Assembly: GCA_029942265.1 (NCBI GenBank)
Contig: JAOZTO010000013.1
Location: 1-14,737 of the forward strand
Source of the DNA: Desulfocapsa sp.
Lineage (GTDB): Bacteria; Desulfobacterota; Desulfobulbia; Desulfobulbales; Desulfocapsaceae
Direction: 5' to 3'
Length of the DNA: 14,737 nt
The notes beneath the pieces were generated by a model. That model was not told where the DNA came from. It ran no database searches and saw nothing but the letters and a program-made list of their open reading frames with translations. Below are positions 8,577-14,099 of this stretch, in pieces; within the stretch, counting starts at the first letter, position 1; the number at the start of each line of letters is the position of its first letter. A program made the translations under genes and the position numbers.

Positions 8577-10649
8577 ATGACCAAGAAAAAATCAAAAAAG
8601 AAACAGCTGTCAGCGCATGATATTCTTGAACGGGCTGAAAAACTGTTTACGAAAAAAAGTTATCAGGCCGCACTGAAAGAGTATGGCAAATTTGAAAAAG
8701 TCAATGAAAGCAAAGATTCTCTACCAAAAGAAGTGGCCGAACATATAGGTGTTTGTAGGAAAGAAATAGCTACTATCCGTGCAGGTGAACTGATAAAAAA
8801 AGCAAGACGTCTGCAAAAAAAAGGAGATTCAGCCCAGGCCCTGAAAGTTTTTGAACAAGCCCTTGAACTCAGTGGTGATGAACGAATTGCTGAGATCATA
8901 GCCGGATTGCAGACTGCATCTGGGGAAAAAAAACTGCTCACATCTGTTGATAAGGCAGAGGCAGCAGGTGATTATTCTGCTGCAGCTGAGTTCCTGGCTC
9001 AGCTGTATGCCGGTAATTCCGATATCACCCTGTTGTGTCGCCGTGCCCGTTGTCTGGCTATGGCGGGGCAGTGGGTAGAGGCTGTTGAAGTTTACGCTGA
9101 GTCGGAGTGTTCAGAAATCGTTGATTTATATAATTATGGCTTTGCCCTGGCACAGCAACACAAATACTTTGAGTCTTTGAATGTCTGGCAGCAAATCCAA
9201 TCTGAACATCCTGATTTTGTTGAACAAAAAGAGAGTGTTTTTGCCCTGTTTTTAAGGGATACAGAGTCTCGTCTGGATGACGATCCACTCGGACGTGAAG
9301 CGGAGATTCGACGACAGATACAATCTCTTTCCGGTTATGAGAATTCGTCTACAGCCATGCATCTGATCAGTCGCTGTCATTCATTGCAACTAGCAGAACT
9401 CTGGCAAGCGAACCGAATGAGAGAAATCGGGGAGATGAGTGAAAACACAGATCATCTGAACCTTGCTGTTCTTGCGGTTCATGCCAAGGCCGCTTTTATT
9501 CATGCGAAAAAAGAAGGCTCGCACCTTTCCGATGCCGACATGAGGAAGTTTATTGATTTCTGGCTTTCCGCTCTGTTTAATCCGGTTTCGGGTGAGGTAT
9601 CAGAATCGCTCTTTGATTCCGGCTTGAAACTGGTGAAAGAGTATGCCGGCTACCATTCGCAGGTCGGTAAACAACTGTTGAGTCAATGGAAAGAATCTGT
9701 AGACCTGTTGACTATTCTGAATACTCATCGTGCAGGTGAAAAAAATGATCGATCAATACCGTTGTTTACTCCGGCGCTGGCATTGCAAGCCGGTATTTGT
9801 GAGGATATTTTAGAGCTGATCAGGAAGAATGAGGATGCCTTTCTTGACAGGACAGGTTTTCTTGGTGCTGGTGCCAGTTATTCCCGGGCGGCTGCAGCTT
9901 TGCTTATGGTTCGGAATGTTGATATAGAAGGAGCTGTTGCTTTCCTTGACCTACACATGAAAGATAATGGTGATCCATTTGTTGGCCACGCCACTAAAAT
10001 AATAATGCTTGCATGCGGACATCAGGCCATGGTGAACAGAGAATTCAAACAGGCGGAAACATTATTGGTGAAAGTTGCACCATTGTTTAAGGGAGTTAAA
10101 ACACAAAAGCTTCAATTGATCACCATGCTTGACATGGAAGAAGACTGGGATGTTGAACGTCTTGGTACGTGTATGATTATTTTATCTGCTTGGCGGAAAA
10201 ATGATCCTTCTGAGGAGGTTGAGCATGCCCTTTGTCGGGTTATGACCCGGCGTGCTGTTGAGTTGTTTAACAATGAAAAGATGAATGTTCGGGTGTTGGT
10301 GACCTCTCTTAAAAAGGCAATAGCACTTAATCCAAATGACGAATTTACCAAATTTCAGCTTGGAGGTGCCAGGCGTAATCTGGAACTAGCTGAACTCCGT
10401 CGACTTCTTGATTGCTTTAAGTTGTCTGCGGCCAGCAGCCTGGCTGCTAAAAGTCAATATGCTGATGTGCGCGAAGCATTCTTTGCATTTATTGGTGGGG
10501 TGAGTGAGCAGGCAGGAAGTGAGTTCGACGCACAGCCGGATGAGAGCATGTTTTTGTTTAGGAAGCTTCTCAAACAGGCCGTTAAGGTGGATCCGTTGCA
10601 CCCTGTTGTCTCCATGTTGGAGGCTAAAATAGCTCAAAAGGAGATGTGA
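8577..10649 (+). CDS. TPR-type helical-repeat protein of the chaperone operon
   Basis: A 690-residue soluble protein without signal peptide or membrane segment. It begins with a lysine-rich tail (MTKKKSKKKQ) that could bind nucleic acid or another acidic partner. TPR-like helical pairs are visible at about 14-44 (ILERAEKLFTKKSYQAALKEY), 69-98 (ELIKKARRLQKKGDSAQALK and VFEQALEL) and 120-175 (AEAAGDYSAAAEFLAQLY, RARCLAMAGQWVEAVEVYAE). The remainder is almost wholly alpha-helical with weaker repeats, and a C-terminal AIALNPNDEFTKFQLGGAR looks like one more TPR. No catalytic motif was recognised. TPR proteins are common Hsp70 adaptors, and position among an Hsp70, a J-like and a GrpE-like gene supports that role here by inference. 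Its last codons carry the AAGGAG ribosome site of the next gene. Confidence 0.75.
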   Translation: MTKKKSKKKQLSAHDILERAEKLFTKKSYQAALKEYGKFEKVNESKDSLPKEVAEHIGVCRKEIATIRAGELIKKARRLQKKGDSAQALKVFEQALELSGDERIAEIIAGLQTASGEKKLLTSVDKAEAAGDYSAAAEFLAQLYAGNSDITLLCRRARCLAMAGQWVEAVEVYAESECSEIVDLYNYGFALAQQHKYFESLNVWQQIQSEHPDFVEQKESVFALFLRDTESRLDDDPLGREAEIRRQIQSLSGYENSSTAMHLISRCHSLQLAELWQANRMREIGEMSENTDHLNLAVLAVHAKAAFIHAKKEGSHLSDADMRKFIDFWLSALFNPVSGEVSESLFDSGLKLVKEYAGYHSQVGKQLLSQWKESVDLLTILNTHRAGEKNDRSIPLFTPALALQAGICEDILELIRKNEDAFLDRTGFLGAGASYSRAAAALLMVRNVDIEGAVAFLDLHMKDNGDPFVGHATKIIMLACGHQAMVNREFKQAETLLVKVAPLFKGVKTQKLQLITMLDMEEDWDVERLGTCMIILSAWRKNDPSEEVEHALCRVMTRRAVELFNNEKMNVRVLVTSLKKAIALNPNDEFTKFQLGGARRNLELAELRRLLDCFKLSAASSLAAKSQYADVREAFFAFIGGVSEQAGSEFDAQPDESMFLFRKLLKQAVKVDPLHPVVSMLEAKIAQKEM

Positions 10650-10651
10650 AA

Positions 10652-10936
10652 ATGAATCCTTACAAAGTACTTGCTGTAAAGCATGATGCAACACCGCATG
10701 ATATCGTCCAGGCAGCAGGCATGGCCTTGCGTGAAAGGAAATATCCTGCCAGGGAGGTTGCAGAGGCAAGAAAGCAACTTATGGATCCTCAAGCAAAGAT
10801 GATTCTTGATTTTGTTCATTCTGCTGATATTGAATCGTTGCTAAATCCAGTAAAAGGAAATTCCAATAAAAATGCTGTCGTATTGCCAACCGCTGGTACT
10901 GAAGGGATGCAACGCTTAACGATTTTTGATATGTAG
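10652..10936 (+). CDS. Small J-domain-like protein lacking the HPD motif
   Basis: A 94-residue protein. It opens with MNPYKVLAVKHDATPHDIVQ, matching the usual J-domain start (YxxLGV, then D-A-T/S and helix II), and continues to LMDPQAKMILDF, matching the helix III/IV end (LSDPxKRxxYD). Between them helix II runs into RERKYPAREVAEARKQL: the HPD tripeptide that stimulates Hsp70 ATPase is replaced by YPA and helix III is shortened. I infer a degenerate J-domain protein that docks on the neighbouring Hsp70 without, or with altered, ATPase stimulation. The C-terminal 35 residues have no recognised motif. I chose ATG 10652 because AAGGAG at 10638-10643 lies eight bases before it; the upstream GTG at 10646 overlaps the TPR stop but sits only two bases from that site. 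The GrpE-like gene follows after two bases. Confidence 0.65.
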   Translation: MNPYKVLAVKHDATPHDIVQAAGMALRERKYPAREVAEARKQLMDPQAKMILDFVHSADIESLLNPVKGNSNKNAVVLPTAGTEGMQRLTIFDM

Positions 10937-10938
10937 CG

Positions 10939-11418
10939 ATGAGCCAACAGCATAGCGAAAAAGAAACAGATCCCTACACGCTGCTTTATGGTAAACTCAC
11001 CGTTTTTCAACGTGAAATAGTTGCGCTAAAACAAAATATTACCGAGCAGGAGGATGATTCGCAAAGGAGAGAACAGGAATTTTTGCTCGATCTATTAGAG
11101 ATAGCAGATGCCTTTGATGTCTTGGAAAGTAATATGGCGGGCAAGCAGGATTCATTGGACAAGACAGGACGGCGGCTGGTGAAAAATATGAAAGCCATTA
11201 ATCGAAAATTACTTCGTCTGCTGGCTTCCCGTTATATTAAACCATTGGAACTGGAAGGTAGCCACGCACAAATCGGGCAGTGCAAGGTCATTTCAACCGA
11301 AACTGATCCTGACCTTGCCAATGAAATAATCATTACTGTGCAGAAAAAAGGCTATATTGATACTGAGCATGACAGTATTTTGCGTAAAGCTGAAGTGGTG
11401 ACTGTTTGTAATGAGTAA
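10939..11418 (+). CDS. GrpE-type nucleotide exchange factor
   Basis: A 159-residue protein shaped like GrpE. An N-terminal long helix/coiled coil (about 18-75) leads to FLLDLLEIADAFDVLE, corresponding to the LLPVxDNLE region. A second helix (TGRRLVKNMKAINRKLLRLL) follows. The C-terminal beta domain has IKPLELEGSHAQIGQCKVIS, KKGYI and the final ILRKAEVVTVCNE, matching the QKGYxLxxRxxRxAxVxV ending of GrpE. GrpE opens the Hsp70 nucleotide pocket to release ADP. It is shorter than E. coli GrpE (197 aa) because the N-terminal tail is reduced. It ends the operon-like row and completes a dedicated Hsp70 cycle; the row next meets a convergent gene. A housekeeping grpE would normally neighbour dnaK/dnaJ/hrcA, which are absent here, so this is likely a paralogue specific to the zinc-ribbon Hsp70. 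Confidence 0.85.
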   Translation: MSQQHSEKETDPYTLLYGKLTVFQREIVALKQNITEQEDDSQRREQEFLLDLLEIADAFDVLESNMAGKQDSLDKTGRRLVKNMKAINRKLLRLLASRYIKPLELEGSHAQIGQCKVISTETDPDLANEIIITVQKKGYIDTEHDSILRKAEVVTVCNE

Positions 11419-11458
11419 TGAGTGGGCAGGAAAAAATCCCATTAAATCACCAGACTTA

Positions 11459-11857
11459 TCAATGACTCTCTTTATCTATATCTCGATGGTAATGCGTAAT
11501 ATCTTTAAAATCTGAATTTGTCAGCAGTTTTGCAAGGGCTTCTGTTACGGCAACAGAGCGATGGTGTCCGCCGGTACAGCCGATCCCAATGCGAAGATCT
11601 TCTTTACCGTTTTTACTGAGTTGCTCTGCATGGAATTTGATTATACTGTGCAGGTGTTGCAAGCATTTTCTTCCAGAATCATTTTGAAGGACAAACTCGG
11701 AAATACAGGAACGAAGACCAGTGAATGAACGAATTTCAGGGTCATGAAATGGGTTGGCAAGGAACCGAACATCAAATAAAAAATTTACATCCTGAGGAGG
11801 CTCGTACTTATAGCCAAATGAAAAAATCGTGATGGGAAGGTCTAGTTTTGTATTCAT
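11459..11857 (-). CDS. Stand-alone RapZ C-terminal domain protein
   Basis: A 132-residue protein matching the C-terminal half of RapZ/YvcJ. It has FSFGYKYEPPQDVNFLFDVR followed by FLANPFHDPEIRSFTGL, then IGIGCTGGHHRSVAVTEALA and HYHRDI. In E. coli RapZ the C-terminal domain senses glucosamine-6-phosphate and binds the small RNAs GlmY/GlmZ; the N-terminal P-loop ATPase half is absent here. Short versions of this kind occur in other bacteria, so this need not be a truncation. ATG 11857 starts just before the conserved domain. A TTG at 11899 would add 14 residues of unconserved type (SRCDSVHPHG), so it is not favoured. The gene converges on the GrpE-like gene across 40 bp with no convincing terminator (only a weak GTGGG/CCCAT pairing). 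Its role may be sugar-phosphate or RNA sensing, inferred from family only. Confidence 0.85.
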   Translation of the reverse strand: MNTKLDLPITIFSFGYKYEPPQDVNFLFDVRFLANPFHDPEIRSFTGLRSCISEFVLQNDSGRKCLQHLHSIIKFHAEQLSKNGKEDLRIGIGCTGGHHRSVAVTEALAKLLTNSDFKDITHYHRDIDKESH

Positions 11858-11947
11858 GAGATGGTATCCATGAGGGTGTACGGAGTCACAACGGGACAAT
11901 TATGCATCTGATTAAGTTCAGTGAATTTACTAAAATTTTCTATTCCG

Positions 11948-12171
11948 TTACCATTCTTGCTGTCGATAATGATTATAATATTTAACAATATAGCCGCCAA
12001 ATTGAATGACTTCTTCAAGGGCGCGGATAAGCTGGGTTCCTGTTGAAATCACATCACCCACCAACGGCAACCCTGTCTCCAGTTTTAATGCGTAACTCAA
12101 CGAAAATGCCCTTCGTTTTTGTGGGCGCGTTTTATAATGTGCCGTTTTAATTCTTCTTTAGTGTCTGTCAT
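11948..12171 (-). pseudogene. pyrE: Remnant of orotate phosphoribosyltransferase gene, frameshifted and internally deleted
   Basis: On the minus strand ATG 12171, with AGGAAA a few bases before it, opens MTDTKEELKRHIIKRAHKNE, which resembles the start of OPRT proteins (xxELKxLIxERAxxxGxF). The frame stops after EGHFR. In another frame the sequence continues as SYALKLETGLPLV, then GDVISTGTQLIRALEEV and a stop at 11948. The last part resembles the PRPP-binding loop (VDDVITTGGT) of phosphoribosyltransferases, and YALxLETGxPLV is the strand before it in OPRT. OPRT is about 180-210 residues, so more than half is missing: the substrate-binding middle, the first catalytic aspartate and the region between the two surviving blocks. 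It cannot be functional. The assignment to pyrE rests on remembered family patterns. Another type I phosphoribosyltransferase is possible. Confidence 0.65.
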
Positions 12172-12215
12172 ATGGTTTCCTGCAAAATTGTTTTGACATT
12201 ATATCCTATATTTAC

Positions 12216-12351
12216 AGACCTCGTAAATATTTCAGTCAACTTTCCTGTTTATTACTAGTAACGGAAAGATAAGGAAAGTTGGACAGTTGGTCGGTGCTAG
12301 CCGAATATTTACCAATTAATCGCTTTTTTTCTTGATATGTTTACGAGGTCT
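12216..12351. repeat. MITE-like nested inverted-repeat element
   Basis: A 136-bp block begins with AGACCTCGTAAA (12216-12227) and ends with its exact inverse, TTTACGAGGTCT (12340-12351). Inside it are GTAAATATT (12223-12231) with AATATTTAC (12304-12312), CAACTTTCCT (12237-12246) with AGGAAAGTTG (12272-12281), and the palindrome TTACTAGTAA (12252-12261). It contains no open frame of note. Ends beginning GTAA and finishing TTAC recall IS66-family termini, but flanking 8-bp direct repeats were not found, so the family is unproven. Part of its right end recurs inverted at 14664-14681. Confidence 0.5.
12296..12313 (-). repeat. 18-bp repeat, copy 1 (inverted to the copy at 14664)
   Basis: GCTAGCCGAATATTTACC here is the perfect inverse of 14664-14681. 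Read on the minus strand it begins GGTAAATATTCGGCTAGC, so both copies point outward from the intervening 2.35-kb segment. This is what two related element ends on each side of that segment would give. Confidence 0.75.
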
Positions 12352-12490
12352 AATCTAAGAGTTATTTAGGATTTACGCAATGGCTTTGTAGTAAATATTC
12401 GAGTTGGGTTCAAAGGAACACATGGGGGTCGTACCAAGATAATAAGCTGAAATAACAGTTAATATCATGTTGAAATGGGCTGTATAATTG

Positions 12491-12530
12491 CTTAGAATGC
12501 TGTTTTTGCCATCAAAAATAGCATTCTAAG
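12491..12530. terminator. 18-bp-stem hairpin, possible bidirectional transcription block
   Basis: CTTAGAATGCTGTTTTTG (12491-12508) pairs with CAAAAATAGCATTCTAAG (12513-12530) across a CCAT loop; only one pair is a wobble. The stem is AT-rich and has no long T-run after it on either strand, so classical Rho-independent termination is uncertain. Being close to the left inverted repeat, it may block outside transcription into the element, as subterminal hairpins do in many insertion sequences. Confidence 0.4.
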
Positions 12531-12608
12531 GAAAAAGCATCATTCAACGAGTCTACATCCAATGGTATGACAGTTTTGAAAGAACCTGACATTTCTTACA
12601 ACACTGTT

Positions 12609-12690
12609 TTTGGTATTAAAAAGGACGTTTTAAGCCTTGAAAACACCTGCTTTTGAAGTTAAAAAGTATGATTTACAGACAGTTACCTTA
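12609..12690 (+). repeat. 82-bp direct repeat, copy 1
   Basis: This begins TTTGGTATTAAAAAGGACG and ends CAGACAGTTACCTTA. It matches 13217-13298 over 82 bases without gaps, with about nine differences counted by eye. After this copy the sequence diverges (CCCATG) where copy 2 runs into the terminal inverted repeat. The repeats bracket the antitoxin cassette. Confidence 0.85.
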
Positions 12691-12809
12691 CCCATGTTTT
12701 CATGTACCAGGGTCCATGTTTACATGGTGTTGAATATTTTGTATGACGACAATATCGTTTTTTTAGTCTTGGATGGCCAAGGGGTGATGCAAGACGTTCG
12801 CTATGATAA

Positions 12810-12914
12810 TACTATATTGACAAAGTTCACAATTATGTTTACTTTTCACAGGGAATTCAGTTAGCGGAAAAACGTAAAAAGGAATATCTCGATAGGAGGA
12901 AGACAAATGGATGA
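12810..12914 (+). pseudogene. C-terminal stub of a HigB/RelE-type toxin
   Basis: The frame ending TGA 12912-12914, overlapping the antitoxin start by eight bases, reads [15 protein letters not shown] near its end. This is like the basic helical tail (EIxxAxKRxxEY) of Gp49/HigB-type toxins. The frame is closed by a stop at 12807-12809, so only some 34 codons remain and no start or catalytic core is present. In intact loci of this type the toxin gene lies directly before, and overlaps, the HTH antitoxin gene; that order is kept here. The toxin should be inactive. Confidence 0.55.
12817..12845 (+). promoter_or_regulatory. Possible promoter for the orphan antitoxin
   Basis: A consensus TTGACA (12817-12822) stands 17 bp before TACTTT (12840-12845), which shares three positions with TATAAT. 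It would start transcription about 55 bases before the antitoxin ATG. It lies within the toxin stub and is predicted from sequence only. Confidence 0.25.
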
Positions 12915-13185
12915 TCTGGATAAATATATAGGGTCTAGGAAAAATAAATCCCCCGAATTTGCAAAAAACTTTGACGAGGGGTATGAACAATTCAAAATAG
13001 GTGTGATTCTTAAACAAGCTCGGCTTGAAGCAGGGTTAACCCAGGAACAAGTCGCCCAGAAATTACATACGCAAAAATCAGCGATATCTAGGGTAGAAAA
13101 TCACGCTGAAGATATCCGCCTTTCTACATTGGTAAATTATGCCCAAGCTGTTGGTAGAAATCTTCGTCTTGAAGTAGCGAAATAA
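12907..13185 (+). CDS. higA: HigA-like XRE-family antitoxin, toxin partner lost
   Basis: A 92-residue DNA-binding protein. The N-terminal half ([20 protein letters not shown], then [18 protein letters not shown]) is the typical lead-in of HigA antitoxins with a HigB/Gp49 toxin. Residues about 32-90 are a helix-turn-helix of XRE type: [19 protein letters not shown], recognition helix around [10 protein letters not shown], then [16 protein letters not shown]. Such proteins bind and silence their toxin and repress the shared operon. The start has an excellent AGGAGGA site six bases before ATG 12907. The toxin gene in front is reduced to a stub, so this is an orphan that could still regulate, or neutralise a toxin encoded elsewhere. 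It lies between two 82-bp direct repeats inside an inverted-repeat-bounded segment. Confidence 0.88.
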   Translation: MDDLDKYIGSRKNKSPEFAKNFDEGYEQFKIGVILKQARLEAGLTQEQVAQKLHTQKSAISRVENHAEDIRLSTLVNYAQAVGRNLRLEVAK

Positions 13186-13216
13186 AGTAGCGAACAATTT
13201 CTCGTGTTGAGCTAAA

Positions 13217-13298
13217 TTTGGTACTAAAAAGGACGTTTCAAACCTTGAAAACACCTACTTTTGAAATAAAAAAGCATGATTTACAGGCAGTTACCTTG
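13217..13298 (+). repeat. 82-bp direct repeat, copy 2, leading into the terminal inverted repeat
   Basis: It begins TTTGGTACTAAAAAGGACG and ends GGCAGTTACCTTG, ungapped against 12609-12690. The last eight bases overlap the right-hand extended 19-bp inverted repeat, so this 82-bp unit is the subterminal region of the element's right end. Copy 1 may be the same end of a related element that was cut short. Confidence 0.85.
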
Positions 13299-13319
13299 GT
13301 ACGACCCCCTACACTTTAA

Positions 13320-13520
13320 CATCTCTTCCATCATCAGGCCAAGGCCAATGCTGTCCGTTTTAAAACAGGTAATGAGTTTAAAAGAACATCTCTGGGCGGA
13401 GAAGAGTTTGGAGTAACCACTCTGCGTAATATTCTCTTCGCCATCCATGAAACAGTCCGCACCGATGCTGCTCAACGTTTATCTGGTACCGTAGGAAATG
13501 ATCACGAAGGCAGGTTATAA
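13320..13520 (+). pseudogene. C-terminal relic of a DUF1156-type defence-associated methylase gene
   Basis: After a stop at 13317-13319 a frame of about 65 codons runs HHQAKANAVRFKTGNEFKRT, then SLGGEEFGVTTLRNILFAI, HETVRTDAAQRLSGTV and GNDHEGRL before a double stop. I recognise this as resembling the end of DUF1156 proteins (adenine-specific DNA methylase-related, found beside anti-phage genes), where a GEGFGxSxxRxxLFAIYxTV-type block is followed some 60 residues later by a tail ending near GAVRNDH. Here the two blocks seem joined (HETVRTD directly to AAQRLSG), implying an internal deletion as well as loss of the whole N-terminus. It has no start or catalytic motif. It abuts the right inverted repeat at 13309, so that element's insertion could have removed the rest. 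The following phospholipase-D-like relic is a usual neighbour of this family, which supports the reading. Confidence 0.5.
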
Positions 13521-13521
13521 T
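13516..13521 (+). promoter_or_regulatory. TATAAT -10 candidate for the addiction-module pair
   Basis: A perfect TATAAT overlaps the end of the DUF1156 relic, 57 bp before the antitoxin start. No good -35 is found at 16-18 bp, which would fit a weak or autoregulated toxin-antitoxin promoter. It is a prediction only. Confidence 0.3.
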
Positions 13522-13578
13522 AGTTAGGGAACAACGATTAAAACAAAGGACAACAAAAGAAGACTATGGAGAATTGTT

Positions 13579-13806
13579 ATGGAAAGAGTTGAGTTACCAT
13601 TGTCACAATTTACCTATGCACAAAAATTGGATCTACTGGAAAAGCTTTGGGATGACCTTGCAGGAGATGAGGATGCTTTTGATTCACCAGACTGGCATGA
13701 AACAGTTCTCCAGGACAGAGATGTAGCCCTGGCAGCGGGGAAAGTTAAGATCAGTAGTTGGGATGAAGCCAAGGAGCGCATAAAAAGGAATGTTTCGTGC
13801 AAATAA
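13579..13806 (+). CDS. Addiction-module antitoxin (unstable-antitoxin family)
   Basis: A 75-residue acidic protein of the putative addiction module component family (Unstab_antitox type). It shows LSQFTYAQKLDLLEKLWDDL, then DSPDWHETVLQDRDVALAAG and a C-terminal SSWDEAKERI segment. The central WH-xx-VL-xx-R and the SWDEAKxRI ending are the usual marks of the family. It neutralises the RelE/ParE-type toxin encoded immediately after it by direct binding. A GGAGAA sequence about eight bases before ATG 13579 is a good ribosome site. The gene overlaps the toxin gene by ten bases, and both are intact. The pair sits between two decayed defence genes, so it entered, or was retained, after or during their decay. 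Confidence 0.85.
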   Translation: MERVELPLSQFTYAQKLDLLEKLWDDLAGDEDAFDSPDWHETVLQDRDVALAAGKVKISSWDEAKERIKRNVSCK

Positions 13807-14093
13807 AAATCCTTGAACCCGCAGAGCATGATCTTGAACACGGTTACTTCTTTTACGAACAGCAAAACCCTGGTCTTGGATCTTATTTCCTCGATTCACT
13901 GTATGTAGACATTGACTCTCTCGCATTTTTCAGCGGTATTCATTGCAAAATTTTCGATCATTATCGACTACTTTCCAAACATTTTCCCTTTGCAGTGTAT
14001 TACAAAATTACAGATCAAACAGTCCTGATAACATCTGTGCTTGATTGCCGGAGAAAGCCAAGCTGGATCAGACAAAAGTTAATGGAAGAATGA
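13797..14093 (+). CDS. RelE/ParE-superfamily toxin
   Basis: A 98-residue toxin of the RelE/ParE fold. Features are the beta-strand start QIKILEPAEHDLEHGYFFYE, the helix QNPGLGSYFLDSLYVDIDSL, and the C-terminal sheet YRLLSKHFPFAVYYKI followed by VLDCRRKPSWIRQKL. The RLLxKxFPFAVYY and VLDCRRxPxWI blocks are characteristic of the subgroup paired with this antitoxin family. Members act on ribosome-bound mRNA or on gyrase; which applies here cannot be told. The start is GTG 13797 with AAGGAA six bases before it (13785-13790), inside the antitoxin gene, a coupled arrangement that keeps toxin synthesis dependent on antitoxin translation. Confidence 0.87.
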   Translation: MQIKILEPAEHDLEHGYFFYEQQNPGLGSYFLDSLYVDIDSLAFFSGIHCKIFDHYRLLSKHFPFAVYYKITDQTVLITSVLDCRRKPSWIRQKLMEE

Positions 14094-14099
14094 TTAGTG

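Larger units (their letters stand above)
12172..12423. other. Non-coding stretch rich in nested inverted repeats
   Basis: No gene is seen between the pyrE remnant and the inverted-repeat-bounded segment to its right. The stretch is AT-rich and dominated by palindromic structure, annotated separately: an outer AGACCTCGTAAA/TTTACGAGGTCT pair, inner GTAAATATT/AATATTTAC and CAACTTTCCT/AGGAAAGTTG pairs, a TTACTAGTAA palindrome, and a further GTAAATATTCG at 12391-12401. It looks like the residue of one or more small non-autonomous mobile elements. Confidence 0.5.
12424..13309. mobile_element. Inverted-repeat-bounded segment carrying a HigA-type antitoxin
   Basis: The segment starts with GGGGGTCGTACCAAG (12424-12438) and ends with the exact inverse (13295-13309); allowing one mismatch the match extends to 19 bp (12424-12442 with 13291-13309). 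The 886 bp between hold a strong hairpin, two 82-bp direct repeats, a toxin stub and an intact antitoxin gene, but no transposase frame. It may be a deleted insertion sequence or a non-autonomous element that carries a toxin-antitoxin cassette. No clear target-site duplication flanks it (ACACAT left, TACACT right). I do not recognise the family from the terminal repeats. Confidence 0.55.

Noticed and set aside
11419..11458. Possible bidirectional terminator between the convergent GrpE-like and RapZ-C genes
   Set aside because: Only a five-base GTGGG/CCCAT pairing with a wobble is present and no T-run follows; too weak to call.
12637..12864. 75-aa rightward reading frame, apparently a small gene
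   Set aside because: Its first third is the 82-bp direct repeat and the rest overlaps the toxin stub in another frame; no ribosome site and no recognisable motif. Likely chance.
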